This document shows, one piece after another, positions 1 through 12,100 of a DNA stretch of 64,000 bases. How positions within the stretch are numbered: position 1 is the stretch's first letter; every line of letters begins with the position of its first letter. The notes below the pieces were generated by a model. That model saw only the letters and a program-made list of their open reading frames with translations, was not told where the DNA came from and made no database searches. Both the position numbers and the translations under genes were made by a program. Source of the stretch: Erythrocercus mccallii (Eukaryota > Chordata > Aves > Passeriformes > Dicruridae); the NCBI GenBank assembly GCA_013397435.1, contig VZRG01002953.1, positions 1 to 64,000 of the forward strand, in the 5' to 3' direction.

Positions 1-165
1 ACTCGGGACACCCACTGTCCTTCATGGCACTCCAGGGACACTCGGGGCTCCTGCTCTGCCTGTCTGTCCCTCGTGGCCCCTCAGTGTCATACAGGGCACC
101 CACATTCCCCATCAGTGACCCTTGAAGCCCCTCAGTGACAGTCAGGGAACCCAACCCCACGGACC
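1..165. repeat. Decayed GC-rich minisatellite
   Basis: Imperfect repeats of about 40-50 bases share the core CCCCTCAGTGNCA followed by CAGGGNACCCA. The clearest pair starts near 76 and near 128. The repeat may extend left of the window. No coding sequence is recognised in it. Confidence 0.5.
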
Positions 166-190
166 CCTCATCATCTGCTTCTCCCTTCAG

Positions 191-267
191 TGGCAAAATT
201 CTGCACTGCTCAAACTGTGATCTCTGAGATGTTTGAAGTCCTGAAACAAACTCATAAGATTATTTAA
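191..267 (+). CDS. Possible terminal coding exon of an unidentified plus-strand gene
   Basis: A pyrimidine tract ending in CAG (184-190) looks like a splice acceptor. It is followed by a short open frame of about 25 codons, read from 193, that ends in TAA at 265-267. The peptide contains the stretch AQTVISEMFEVLKQTHK, which looks helical. I do not recognise it, and it does not match the carboxyl end of SLC25A18, the human neighbour on this side, as I remember it. Support is only splice-like context and composition. It could be chance, because the upstream exons are outside the window. Confidence 0.18.
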
Positions 268-2500
268 AAAAACCAACAAACCCAAACCACTCCCCCCCCC
301 CTCCAAAGTTTCCTGTTGAAGTTCATGTGCTGTCTGCAAACCCTTTGGAACAATTCTGTTTTCTCCACTTCCAGCCACTTGCCAAGGTGCTGCCTCTGTA
401 TTTGGTACCCTGCAGCCAGGGAGAGCTGAGCAGCCCCAAGGCTTGCACTGGGGCTGGGTTTGTGCAGTCACTGGGTGTTTAGGCAGTGCTTATGTGGGCC
501 ACAGGCTGACTGGGAAAAGGAGCTGATCCCCTGCAAACCCCCTTGGACACAGGAAGGAAAACTGGCCTCTAGAAATGCTGGGGGGGACCACCCTTGATAG
601 TTTCTCTGCAATCTCTCCCAGCTGATCAGCCTTGAACTACCTAAAATAATGTGGTAGCCTTAATTTCCATAGCTTTTGGTTTCCAGCATGTAACAAGGGC
701 TGGGAAATTGACATTTTTGGCGCACTGTCAGAATGATTTTAACCCCAGAATGCTCCTGTACAGATGTTTTTCTTGCTTTCTCTAAAGCAAAGCCAAAGAA
801 ACAGTATGGGATGCTCTGAATGAGATGCCTAGGAAGACAGATTTGGGATTTCCCAGCCAGCTCTACTTTGGCTGAGAGCAGCAGGAACTTCCCAGCCCTG
901 GAAGGGCCTTCTTGTCACGGCCTGTTCCCTGCAAACATGTTTGAGAGGCAGGATGGGGCCCCCACCTGCCTCTCTGGGCTGCCTCTATCAAACAGCACAG
1001 CCAGCCAAACCACACTGAAGTCTGTCTGGGCTTTGCTTAGGGCTAAACACCTTTTGCCAAGTTGCTTTACTGCACTATCAAGCCTTTGCTCCTCCGAGTA
1101 ACAGCTCAGAGTTCACTTAAGAAATTTTTTTGCTTTGAATTTTCCCCTGGGGTGGTTCACTTTTATTTCCAAATTTTTCTGTTCCTCCTTCATTGCACTT
1201 TCTTTGGAAATGAATAAATGGGTAATTTTCTTTTAACCTTCCCAACTCTTTCAGGCAGTGTGTCCATGGAGGTGGCCCCAGTCTCGCTGTTCCGTGTCTG
1301 CTATTGGGCTGTGTAAGGTATGAGCTTACCCTTTTCTGTTTTCCAGGAGATGCATATTCTGCTTGCTAACAGGGGCATGCAACAAGCAAGGTACCCTCCC
1401 TCTGCCAGCTTCTGGGTGTTTTTTTCCAGGCTTTCTCTCCTCTTGACACTTGCAACTTCCATGGAGTATTCATACAGCCTGATCTCCCTGATTGATGTTA
1501 ATACCCCTAGGTATGAAAACTACCTTCTAAAAAAGGGTTGTGATTCAGATGTGCAGGAACATTTCAAGTCCTCTGGTGACCACTTAGTGTCAAGCCTGCT
1601 CATAAATTTTCCACTGCCAACTCTGCAGAACAAGTGCAATATTATCCACTTCCCCAACCCCTTTAATATAAATATACAGTGTATATGGTATAAATACCAT
1701 AACCACCATCTATGTGGCAAACAAGAGCTAGCATCTTTTTACTGCAAGGAGCAGTAAAACAAAAAAACCCAACCTTGCTAAATGATCTTGTTTCCTAAGA
1801 GCAAACTTAAAGCATTTCTTCCAGGCACAGATTAAATAAGCTTGGAATCAGGATTTTCTTAGTAGTCAAGCTCCATTTGAGAGGAATGAGGCAGTAAAAA
1901 GCTTATCTAGCATTTAGAGTCTACTTTACATGAGGGCCCACATATGAGGGCCTCAGGTTAAAAACACTGCATAAAGCAGTGTTGCTGCAGCTTGGCAAGA
2001 GCTCTTCATGGCACAATGCAAAATTCCTACCATCCCTGATTCACTGCAATACTTAGAGAAGATGATTTCAAAATGTATTTAAGTAGTAATTCATCAGCTT
2101 CTATTTTCCACAAAAGAAATCTCAGACCTGAGCATTAGGAATAGTCAGGGGTAGTTTAGATCTCCTGCACAGAAGCAATAAACCTGTGATGGGAAATGGA
2201 TTGTGTTTGTTTTATCTAAGTAGCACAGTTGTGTTACTGTAGTTCTTTCCTGTGACAGATGATAGAGGGAGCAAAACTACTGACCCATTTTTCAGGGAGA
2301 ATGGTGCTCCAGACTCCTGGAGTGCTATTTAAAAGCCTTGCCTACAACCCAGCATTAGTGCTGCAAATAGCTTGATGCTACTCCTTGCACTTGAATTCCA
2401 GCTTCACAGAGCAGTTCATACACACATCTCAAGGCAGGAAGTCCTTACACAAACAGTCCCACTTTTCAAAGGTTGCTGCCAATGCTCCAGAGAGAAGTGA
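268..2500. other. Sequence downstream of ATP6V1E1, possibly a plus-strand 3' UTR
   Basis: No recognisable protein-coding exon is present on either strand. AATAAA occurs on the plus strand at 1213-1218 and 2177-2182. The second is followed by a GT-rich stretch, as at real cleavage sites, so part of this interval may be the 3' UTR of a gene entering from the left. The remainder is ordinary unique sequence with short homopolymers. Confidence 0.35.
2177..2182 (+). terminator. Plus-strand polyadenylation signal AATAAA
   Basis: A canonical hexamer followed within about 30 bases by a TG-rich element (around 2190-2215). It would end a transcript converging on ATP6V1E1. No gene has been assigned to it. 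Confidence 0.35.
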
Positions 2501-2504
2501 CAAG

Positions 2505-3060
2505 GAACTCCATACACACACGCATTTTTATTTTAATAAATAGTTTTACAAGCTCAGGCTTTTTTTTTTTTTTTAATCACATATACAGAACAGGAAATGC
2601 CTGACCAAGTAACATGAATTGAACTAGTAACCCCGGGAAGGAATACATGCCCTCTATAACACTCAAGACCATAACTGAAAGGGGATTTGCCATCAGCAGC
2701 ATAGTAATTTACTTCACAGATCAGACAACTTGAGAGAGATATGGCCAAAGCAAAGAGAGTGACCCTAATGGACCCACTTGTCTTAATAGAGTCACAACAG
2801 TGTAAGGAAAGCCAAGAGCCCAAGTGCCTCCATTTTCTAGTGCCACTTCTGGATGAATATGCATGTCTTCACATCCTTTGAGCAATGCATTCTAACCACA
2901 AGTAGAAAGGCTAAGCACAGCAGGTATGCAAAATTATTCGATTGAAGAACAGATACTGGATGACACAGTAATGTTAAATTTCAAGATTTTAAATTAGCAG
3001 ATGCTTTTGCATCCCCTTCAGTATGGCAGTGGAACAGATCCCACCTTCTCTCATAGAGGT
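2505..3060 (-). other. ATP6V1E1: ATP6V1E1 3' UTR
   Basis: This noncoding stretch follows the TAA stop at 3061-3063. On the minus strand AATAAA is read at 2527-2532, with a cleavage site expected roughly 10-30 bases further on. A run of about 15 A on the minus strand (near 2560-2575), directly preceded by ATTAAA, lies inside the UTR. The length of about 550 bases is an inference from the signal. Confidence 0.6.
2527..2532 (-). terminator. ATP6V1E1: ATP6V1E1 polyadenylation signal AATAAA
   Basis: Canonical hexamer on the minus strand, about 530 bases beyond the stop codon. The downstream sequence (plus coordinates below 2525) is GT-rich on the minus strand. Confidence 0.6.
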
Positions 3061-3123
3061 TTAGTCCAAAAACTTCCTGTTGGCATTAGCACCAAAGAGA
3101 GCCACTCTGATTTCTGGCATCAT
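3061..3123 (-). CDS. ATP6V1E1: ATP6V1E1 coding exon 9
   Basis: Encodes residues 207-226, starting MMPEIRVALFGANANRK and ending FLD, then TAA. The acceptor reads CTTTCTCTACAG. Confidence 0.96.
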   Translation of the reverse strand: MMPEIRVALFGANANRKFLD

Positions 3124-6100
3124 CTGTAGAGAAAGAACACATCAGTTATGTGAAATGGGCAATGAAATCGCTGTATGTTCTTCCTGCAGGCACTGTGGGA
3201 TAGTTAGGTTGGCTTCAAAATTAACAAGTCAGTTCATCTGAGCTTTCTGAAGTCTTTCTCTGATCACACATTGCCTGCTACTCTATAAACTGAAAGCACT
3301 GCCTGTACTGCAGCATAAGAGATGCCAGGGGTTTTCTGCACTTGGGTGTAATAGGTCTCAGCCAAAGTTTGTACTCAAGCTAGCTTCAGTAATTCAAGTT
3401 AGCCTCAGCATTTTAGCATCTTGACTGCAGTGCAGTCATAACCAAGGCTTTCAGTATCACGATTTGTACAGTTTTATGCTTAAGCTTAATTCAAAAGGAA
3501 TCATTTTGGGGAAAGCCATATATTTTTGCTGCACAAACAGTAGGTAGTTTTCTTCTTTGCATTCAAAAATAACTTCCTATATGTCATTCCCAATAAAATC
3601 CGATTCCATGCATTATTGTGACATTTTGGAAACACAAGGATTTCACTACAAGAACAAACTAGTTAATTGTATATTGTTTACCTAGGTTGTTGGAGAAACT
3701 CACCTGCTGGGCTACAAGGTCCAGCCGACTTTCCAGGGTATTGGAAACTTTAATTTTACCATCACTGTTGTAGATTTCAACACCTCCAGCACTAAAGATG
3801 GACAACAAAAAAAGAAATAATACAGTGAAATCCACGGGTCAGAGTCAGAATGTGGCAAACATATCCCAAATCTAGGGGATTTCTAGGCAAGTCAGATACA
3901 TGGCTAAGATTTCTCTTTTTAAAAAACAACCTTTTTGATCACGTCTTAATAGGAATAAGCACAGTGAAGCAGCAGTGCAAAGCATCTTTGGAGTTATCAG
4001 AGACCACAGCTATGTGCAAGGATCCTCATTAGCATGTTTTAAATATAAAGGCAGCTTCAAAACAGCTTCAGACTCTGTGTTATTAAGACAGCTCTCACAT
4101 TTTCGAAAGTGAGGAAAAGAGCTAGAATTATTTTTTGTTGGCCCATACATAAAGATGACAGAATAGACAGCTTTGTCTATGGTACCTCTATGATACCATG
4201 CAGAAATGGAGCCTTGCAGACAGAACAGACATGAACCCCATCAAGTGATTATCCTGCAGCACCTTAAGACTCAGTTTGCTTCATCTTGAGACAGAAAGCA
4301 TGGCTACATCCATATTCTCTCTCCTTAAAAGACCAGTTATTCCCTGCTCTAGTACTGTGAAACAGGCTGGAGACTGCATTAAACTTTTCCTCACAGTTTT
4401 GATGGAGGCAGTGCTTGTCTGGAGAAAACTGCAGAGTCTGTGTCTGATAAACTCAAAGAAGTGCCAGTTCCACAAGTCCAGCAGCAATGAGGACATTCCA
4501 TACTTAATTTTCTGACACTAAGGTGAGCTGCGGCTTGAAAAGTTGAATTAAGTTAGTGCCCTGTACAAAACAATCCAATTTTCCTTACATATCTTCTGGC
4601 AGGAAGCTGTCTTGGTCAATATGAACATCCACATCCCTTTTTATGGCATTTTTGTAGATGGGAATGCTCTTCTGTACAGCAGTCTAGGACACAAGATAAA
4701 CCTCCAGTTAGCACTGACAAATGTTACTGCAGCACTCAGGTTTGATAACTCAATCACTTGTACTAATAAAATGAAGGGATTGAGGCCTCTTTTTTTTTCT
4801 TTTTATTTAATTAAACAAATGCATTTCAGTTTGGCTCTTCAGCCAAACCCAGTAATTATTCTTAATACTGTAGCCATCTCTAAAGTTTCCAAGGTAATAT
4901 CCAAGCAGGGAAATGATATCCAACTTTGGAAGCACATTGTAGCTGCAATAAACAAAGCTTGTTTTCATATCACACAGAGAGGGGGATCTGAGCAGCAAAT
5001 ATCTGCAGTCACGTCTCAGCCTCTGTGAGCAGGGCACTGTCAAAATATTCCAGGTGTCTTACCTTAACCATGGGGAGATCCTGCTTCCTGCACCGAACAA
5101 CTAATTTGGGCTCAAGCAGCTGGTAGAATCCCTGCAAGGAATAATCATTTCAGTTGCAGGAAGTCAGTATTTTCTTCATCAGAATTATTTAACCCCAAGA
5201 AAGGAAAGAAGCTGATCAATTTGAAACCCAAGCCCCAACAATATCAGCTTCATTTATTTAGATCTTTGCTCACAAGTTCACCTCACACAGACATTCTGAG
5301 AGGACAGCACCAATATTTGGGGAAGAGCCCAAATGTGGATGATGTTTTTAGAACTCAAGTGCATCTAAACAAATGTAATCTCAGGATTGTGTTGGCCAGT
5401 TAATGTTCATGCACATATAAGGATCACTGCTAAGTAAGACAGCGCATGCAACCAAGCTCTTGAAGACATGCAGCAGTTTCAGATGCCTGTTCTAATAAAT
5501 CCTTTCTGTGGTAATACCTGAGGCTAGAACAGAATAAAATAAGTTTGAAGGGACCTACAATGATCATCTGGTCCAGCTGTGAGCACAGATCCCTCACTGG
5601 ATCTAACATAATGAGCCAAGACAATTGTGGCCAATGTGCAAGAACAAAAAAGGTTTGTTTGATGTACTGCAACACCAGGCCTGAGTGTGACAAAGAAACA
5701 ACACCCAGTTGGAGGCTCAAGCTGGTAGAAGACACTGCTGAGAAAATTCTGCCATCCAAGTGTGACAGGAGAGCTTGTGGGTGGCTCCTGGGAACTCACA
5801 GCAACAGGACCAGTGTGTGCCAGAAGGAGGCACCAGAGCTCACAGGACTGACCTGGACAACACTCACTGGACTTTCAGCCATTCATTTCTGGGGCTTGAG
5901 GATGTTCTTCTAGGCAAGCAAAGCTCTGGTTTCTGCTTTCTGTGCCTGCTTCTGTCACAGGCATATTCCACACCACAGTAAATTTGTCAAAGCTCATAAA
6001 GACTCAAATGCTAAAAAAGTTTTCAAGTGGCTATTGACTGACGTGTGAGTTTGGAGAAACAGCCTCTGACAAAGGTGCATTTGATCCAGCTTATCACTAC

Positions 6101-9100
6101 AGGAGCTTAATGTGTGCACTCTAAAATGTGTGTGTGCACATCTGCAATTATTGGTTCTACACCTCAAAATAAGCCACAACCTTTTCTCTGCAGAAGCCAG
6201 TACTCAAAGATATTGAAGTGATGTTTAAAACTCAAAAATCACCCAGCAGCATTTGATCCAGACTCCATCCAATACAACTGTAACTTTCAGAGGGCTATTT
6301 CTTGTGGGGAGACATTGTGGGGACACAGATAGAGACAGGAGGGCTATGGGTGTGATAAAGAGTAAGTGAGCTGGGAGAGTTCAGTTAGAGTCTGCTGGCC
6401 ATGCTGTGAGGAGGGACAGGAGGGTGTGAGAGGGACGAGAAAGGGTCAGGTGGCTGAGACAGGAAGGAGTGAGCTGGAACTGCAGAAGGAAGAGAGAAGA
6501 AGGAGAGAAAGAGCCAGAGCTGTGTGGAACTGCCCAAGGGAGGCTACAATATCTAGATAACGAGGTGCTGATGCTTGAAGCCTTCTGAAATTTTACCAAA
6601 GCACTCTGAGTGTCTTGGCTGTCTTGACAACAAGAATTTCTGACAAAAGAAACTTAGGGGGCTAGGGCAGCAATGATCCATTTTTTACAATTAAAATATT
6701 TACCTGTAGAACTAGTCCATCCAGCAATGTCTGGTACCTGGCAGTATCCTTCACCACCTTGGCAAGTCTCTGCTTGGCCTCATTCAGCAAATCCTACATT
6801 CAGAAGAAATCAGATCAGCAGAGCCCATCTGTTTGGCATTTGGTTTCATGCCTACCAACTTTCTGTACTTCTATTATAGCTCTCACACCCTGCCAACACG
6901 TAAATGTACACTCCAGCTGGTGTTCATCCAAGCTAGACCTCGATCTCTGTGCATGGCACACGCTCCCTGCCCAACACTTCCCTTCTTCCTGCCCTGGGCT
7001 GACCTCATTGGAACCTGACAATAATTCCTTTTGTGTGAAAAAAGGAGTGCTCAAGAGTAAAAGGATGATACTTAGAAGGTCAACTTAGATAAACTAAATA
7101 TGTAGTGAATAATTGCTTAATGTAAAATCATACAGTTGTCCAAATAAATTTTTTTCAGCTTTATGGTTGAGCAAAGAAATCTAATCTATTTTTCCATCAA
7201 ATAATATCCAGGTTAGGTATTCTCTAATTGTAAGTAAATGCAAGTTAAAATTTAAAAGAGAGAGCTTATTTTTAATTTGAAGTAGCTCTCTTGATTATCT
7301 TTACTCAGCAAATCAGTATTGGATTGGATTGAATTTTAAAGAAATTTTTGAAGAGTCAACTCAAAGCTCCTAAAACTGAACTGTCAGAAATGCTTCAGAT
7401 AAAGAAACTCCATGATTTGGTACAAACCTTTCTTCCCTGTCCTACCTCATGGTGTTTAGAAAAAGAGTGCACAGTAACACAATCAGAATGAGGATATAAA
7501 ACTATCACAATTTACTGTCATGGTCAAACCTAGTTATTCTGTCCTCCCTAGAGTAACACTGCATTTCTGGAACTGCTCATCTCTCTTCATGAAAGAAGCC
7601 AAAGATCTGATAAGGGAACAAAGAGTGAGCAGCATGTGACTTTAAATGTCTTAAAATGAGGAACAGTGTTTAGAATTACTCAGATGCATGAGGTTGAGTC
7701 AGCAGATAAATGAGGAAGAGATTGCCCAGCAGAGACTACCACAACAGAGTTAGCCCTTGAGCAATCCACCTTCCTCCTCTCTGGGAATACAATCTAAAGT
7801 TTGAAACTCATTTTAAAGAGTCAATAAACTGGTGATTTTCTTCTGCTAACTCCTCTTTTTCATGGGAGCGTCAACCTGAACATTTATCCCATCTTTTATT
7901 TTTGACTTCCACGGGCCTCTCAAGCTTTTCCAACAGCTCAACAGCCCCATCTAGCAGAACATGGAACACTTGTTCTATCTCTGAGATAGTGAGGTGGGAG
8001 AGCACAGCAAACCTGGTCACTGCTTAGTGAGCAGAATGGGGACACACTGCCTGTGGTGAGAGAGAAACGCAGGAAACCCAAACAAGCCTGAATGCAGCCT
8101 GCTCTGAGGAATGACTTCTCACCCTCCGTCTCAACACACACTGACACCTACCAGAGCAAGAAGCAAAACTTTTCATATACTATGGGCCACTGAAGGACAC
8201 AAGAAATCCCAGTTAGCGGTGTTTTAAGCCTCCTTGCTTATGCTGTGCTGGGTTTTTCACATCAACGTTGCTTCAGGCAAACAGAATTTCAAAGTTCTAC
8301 CCACTGTGCAGGAGAGAGTTGCTGCTCTTTAGAGAGACAAGCTACTGTGTAAATGAGATACAACACTGCCTGCAATGTTTTTGGCAGACCGATGCATTTC
8401 CCTAGAAGAGCAGGTAATGGAAACTGTGAAAATAAGGAGATTAGCAAAGCTGGACTAAATCCTCAAGGCCTTTTCAGAGCAGCTTGGAAAGCCTTTTTTT
8501 TATGTTGAAGCAAAAGTCACTCAACCAAAAATCATATTTTCTTTAGAGAACGGTTCCATTTCCTAACATATGGTAGAAACAGAGACTGTGTGTTTACGTC
8601 AGAGATACTCACTGCAATAAGGTCATCCCTTGCCTTGAGGACCTTCAGCCTTGCTTGGTTCATCAGGTTGGACATTTGACTGCAAGTTGAATGATAAAGT
8701 TGAATCAATCCATCAGCCTTTGACAGAAGAATTGTAACATTTAACTGCATGCTTTGCATTTAAAGATAACAATTCCAGGACACTTAAAAAGAAGGTCTGT
8801 TCACCTCTTGGAATCTGTTTCTGGACTTGCATAAAAGATTAAACTGCAGGACCCCTTTCTTGGTGAAGACCCAGCCAAACTAAACCCAACATCATTTGTT
8901 CCAGGGTAACAGACCAGGGTAGAGTTCTCGATATTAACTACATAAAGAAATGTGAAAGATTCTTTCATCACATGAAGTTATACCATTGTAGCTCAGCTTT
9001 GATAATTTCTTCCCAGAAAAAAACCAGAAACTCACAATTAGAACTAAGTATGTTGTCTACAACTTGCCTGTTTGCAAGAGAAGAAGAATTTTGTATAAAA

Positions 9101-12100
9101 TTAACAAAATGTGAGCTCAGGCTCTGAAGTCAGCTGTCTAACCCAAGAAACTTACATTTTCTTTTGCTGTTCAATTTGCTTCTCCTTCTTTTCATAATAC
9201 TCCATGATTTTCAGCCTCTGTGTCTGAACAAGGCGACCCTTCTCAATGTTGAATTCTTCTTCTGCCTACAGTAAAAATTAAATAACTGAAGTGGAAATTG
9301 ATTCCTTGGGCTGAAAAAAACAGAACCAAAATGTAACACAGCATATACACAGACAGGAATGGATGATACAATTTATGGTTCCGTATACAAACCCTTCACC
9401 TCTGTAAGTAATTCTTACACAAGGAGGGTGACAGCACAGCTGTTACTCTTTTTTTTTTAATGCTTCACCAGACAGAATGCAAAAACACATGGATAATTCT
9501 CCTACTTATACCTGAGAATCCAATCTCAACTTCTGAATTCTGTTCGCAGATCTTCAGGAATAACTGCTTTAGTACTGATTAAATATTTGTGTAAATCTAA
9601 ATGTTTAAGGGAGATTATTACCAGCAAAACATACACTGAATTCAATACCAAGAAGCCATTTCACTAGTGGTATAATGCAGATTGTTGGGGCTGAAAGGTA
9701 CCATTAATCCTTCTTCAGCAAACATCTATGCTCTGTCACCACGTTAATATTAAACCCAGTCTCTTGTGGCTTAACCTAAGTGAATCATTCTGCAAGTAAT
9801 TCACCTCATGCCTTAAATACTAATTCAGTGGGGGAAGGTGTTCTACCATTGAGTCACGTTACTGAGCTCTCCTGATGGCTTAAAAAAGGGGTGAACTTAG
9901 ATACAAATATATTTATATTCAAGAACCACCAAAACATTGGCCAAAACCAGCTCTGGGTCATTTTCATTAGTCAAAAGGTAAGAAATGCTAACTTTATTTG
10001 GTACAACATCTTTTGCTATGTAATAACTAAACAGAAATCAGCTGTAGCTTACAAAGGTGTTCTAGTTTTCTCTGACAGCAGCTTTCAAAGCAGGATGTGG
10101 GATGCAGTTTTCCTTTTGCACTTACTGACAATGAACTTCCATTTTTACCTTTGCATCTATTTCTTCAGCCTTTTCGTTGGCTTCCTGCTCGATGAAAGCC
10201 ATCATGTGTTTGATCTGTAACAAGAGAGGAAAGAAAGTATTTTCTGTAAGAAAGAACACTGATCAGAGGAAATAGGTGTATATATATTCTCATTTGTAGA
10301 TACTCCATATCCATTTACTACTTCATATAATATTGTTTTGCAAGGAAATTTAATTGAGCATACACACTAAAGAGTCAGTTCATCTTGACATATATTACAA
10401 GAAAACTATTTTCCCCAATAAATCTGTATAATGCTGTTTCACTAGCTGCCATTAGAAGAATGCACATCAGGTATGCAACTATTAAAAAAACCCAAAACAA
10501 ACCAATTAACCCAAAAGTAAATTTGTATAAATGTGAGGCTGGGTATTTTTGCTCTTTATTATCACAACCAACTTTTTCACCCCTGGGATTATTAAAAAAA
10601 CTCCCAGACTTCAAAAATCCTCACATAGCAAAATGAGTCTGTTTGTTGTGACATTTACATGAAACATAAAGATTAAGGTAGATGGCATCTGAATGAACCT
10701 TGGCCTTCCACAGGTGAACAGTGAAGCAAAGCAAAGTGCTGCTATTCTGGTCAGATTTGTACGCCAGGAGTTCCTTTGAACACCAGAGACACTTCTCCTG
10801 AAAAACTGTAAAAAAATAAATCCTGTAAAGACTTACAAGGTGAGTTTGGAGGGGCTGGGGAAGGAGACAGCAGCAGCAACGCTCAGTGACCCAGACCACA
10901 TCAAGAATGTCACATGCTGCTTCAGACCCAACATGGACCACTAAGTTCTACTTGAAAAACATTTCTGAAGCCACCTCAAAGCACTACAAAGCCCAGGTCC
11001 AGCAGCTTAAAGACCAGGAAAGCGATCAGACCAAGTCCTGTTCGTCCATCACATGCTTTTCTGAGACCAGATCTCAGTTCAGGTTCCCACTTGGAGCAGA
11101 GTGGAAGGGCTTACTCCCAAACAAACTGCAGCTGGGATGAGGTACAGACACTTCCATGGCCAGATGGAGCAGACCATAATAACCTGCTGACTTTTTGCTT
11201 GCACTTAGTGATGAGACACATTTTGCAGAAAATCCAGTCTGAATAAACTCACACAAAAGGCTCTATTTATAGAATCTCATGTTAAAATGAAATGTTTTAA
11301 AGAGATTAGAAAGGTGGCAAGGTGAAAACTGAGCCAATGTGCAGAACAGCACTAAGCCCATAGAGATGAAAAAGTAGAAATGAAGGGACAAGTGGAAGAT
11401 TTTAAATGTGTGGAAGAAGTGGAAGAAGTAAACAGTAACTTCTACATCCTCAAAATCAAATCAGCACGTTTTCTTTTAATTTGTGTCTGCAAAGACTCTG
11501 AAGTGCTTGTCTACCTACAGCATCAGCTTCTTAACCTGCATTTCGGAAAGGACAAGAGAGGCATTTAAAATAAGGATATTATTTTGCTGAGTAGCTTATT
11601 GTTGAAGAAGACTGAGCACTAAGCAGCAGCAGCCTTTATATTACTGAGTCACTTCCTCCAGTGTAGTCTGGTTTCTGAATTGTGGAAAACACTTTTAACA
11701 GTTCTGGGCATTCAGGAAACATCCTCTGCATAAAGAAAAGGAATGAGATGGAAGCAAGCTAATATGGAATCCACTTCACCTAGACTGGTAAGACTGAACA
11801 CTGATACTTCCTTCAAAAGCTGCTGAAATCCCCTTTTGCTTTTTAGAGAAATTAAGAGAGATCCAAAGTGAGATTTCACATCTATAAATAGGATTAGTTT
11901 TAATAACACTGCCAAAAATGTATTTTGAAATGAGAGACTTATTTTAAAGCAGTATTCCCTATAGAAAGGAAGGAGCACTGTGATTTTCCTTTCCAAAGGA
12001 AGTTCTAGATGTTAGATGAGCTTTAGAAGGAACCGGATGGAATAATACATTAAACACCTTTGACAGAATAAAAAAGCAAGTCTGTCAGTGGGAAAAAGTC

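Noticed and set aside
1320..1757. A 145-codon plus-strand frame
   Set aside because: No recognisable domain, low-complexity composition, and no supporting splice signals. Treated as chance.
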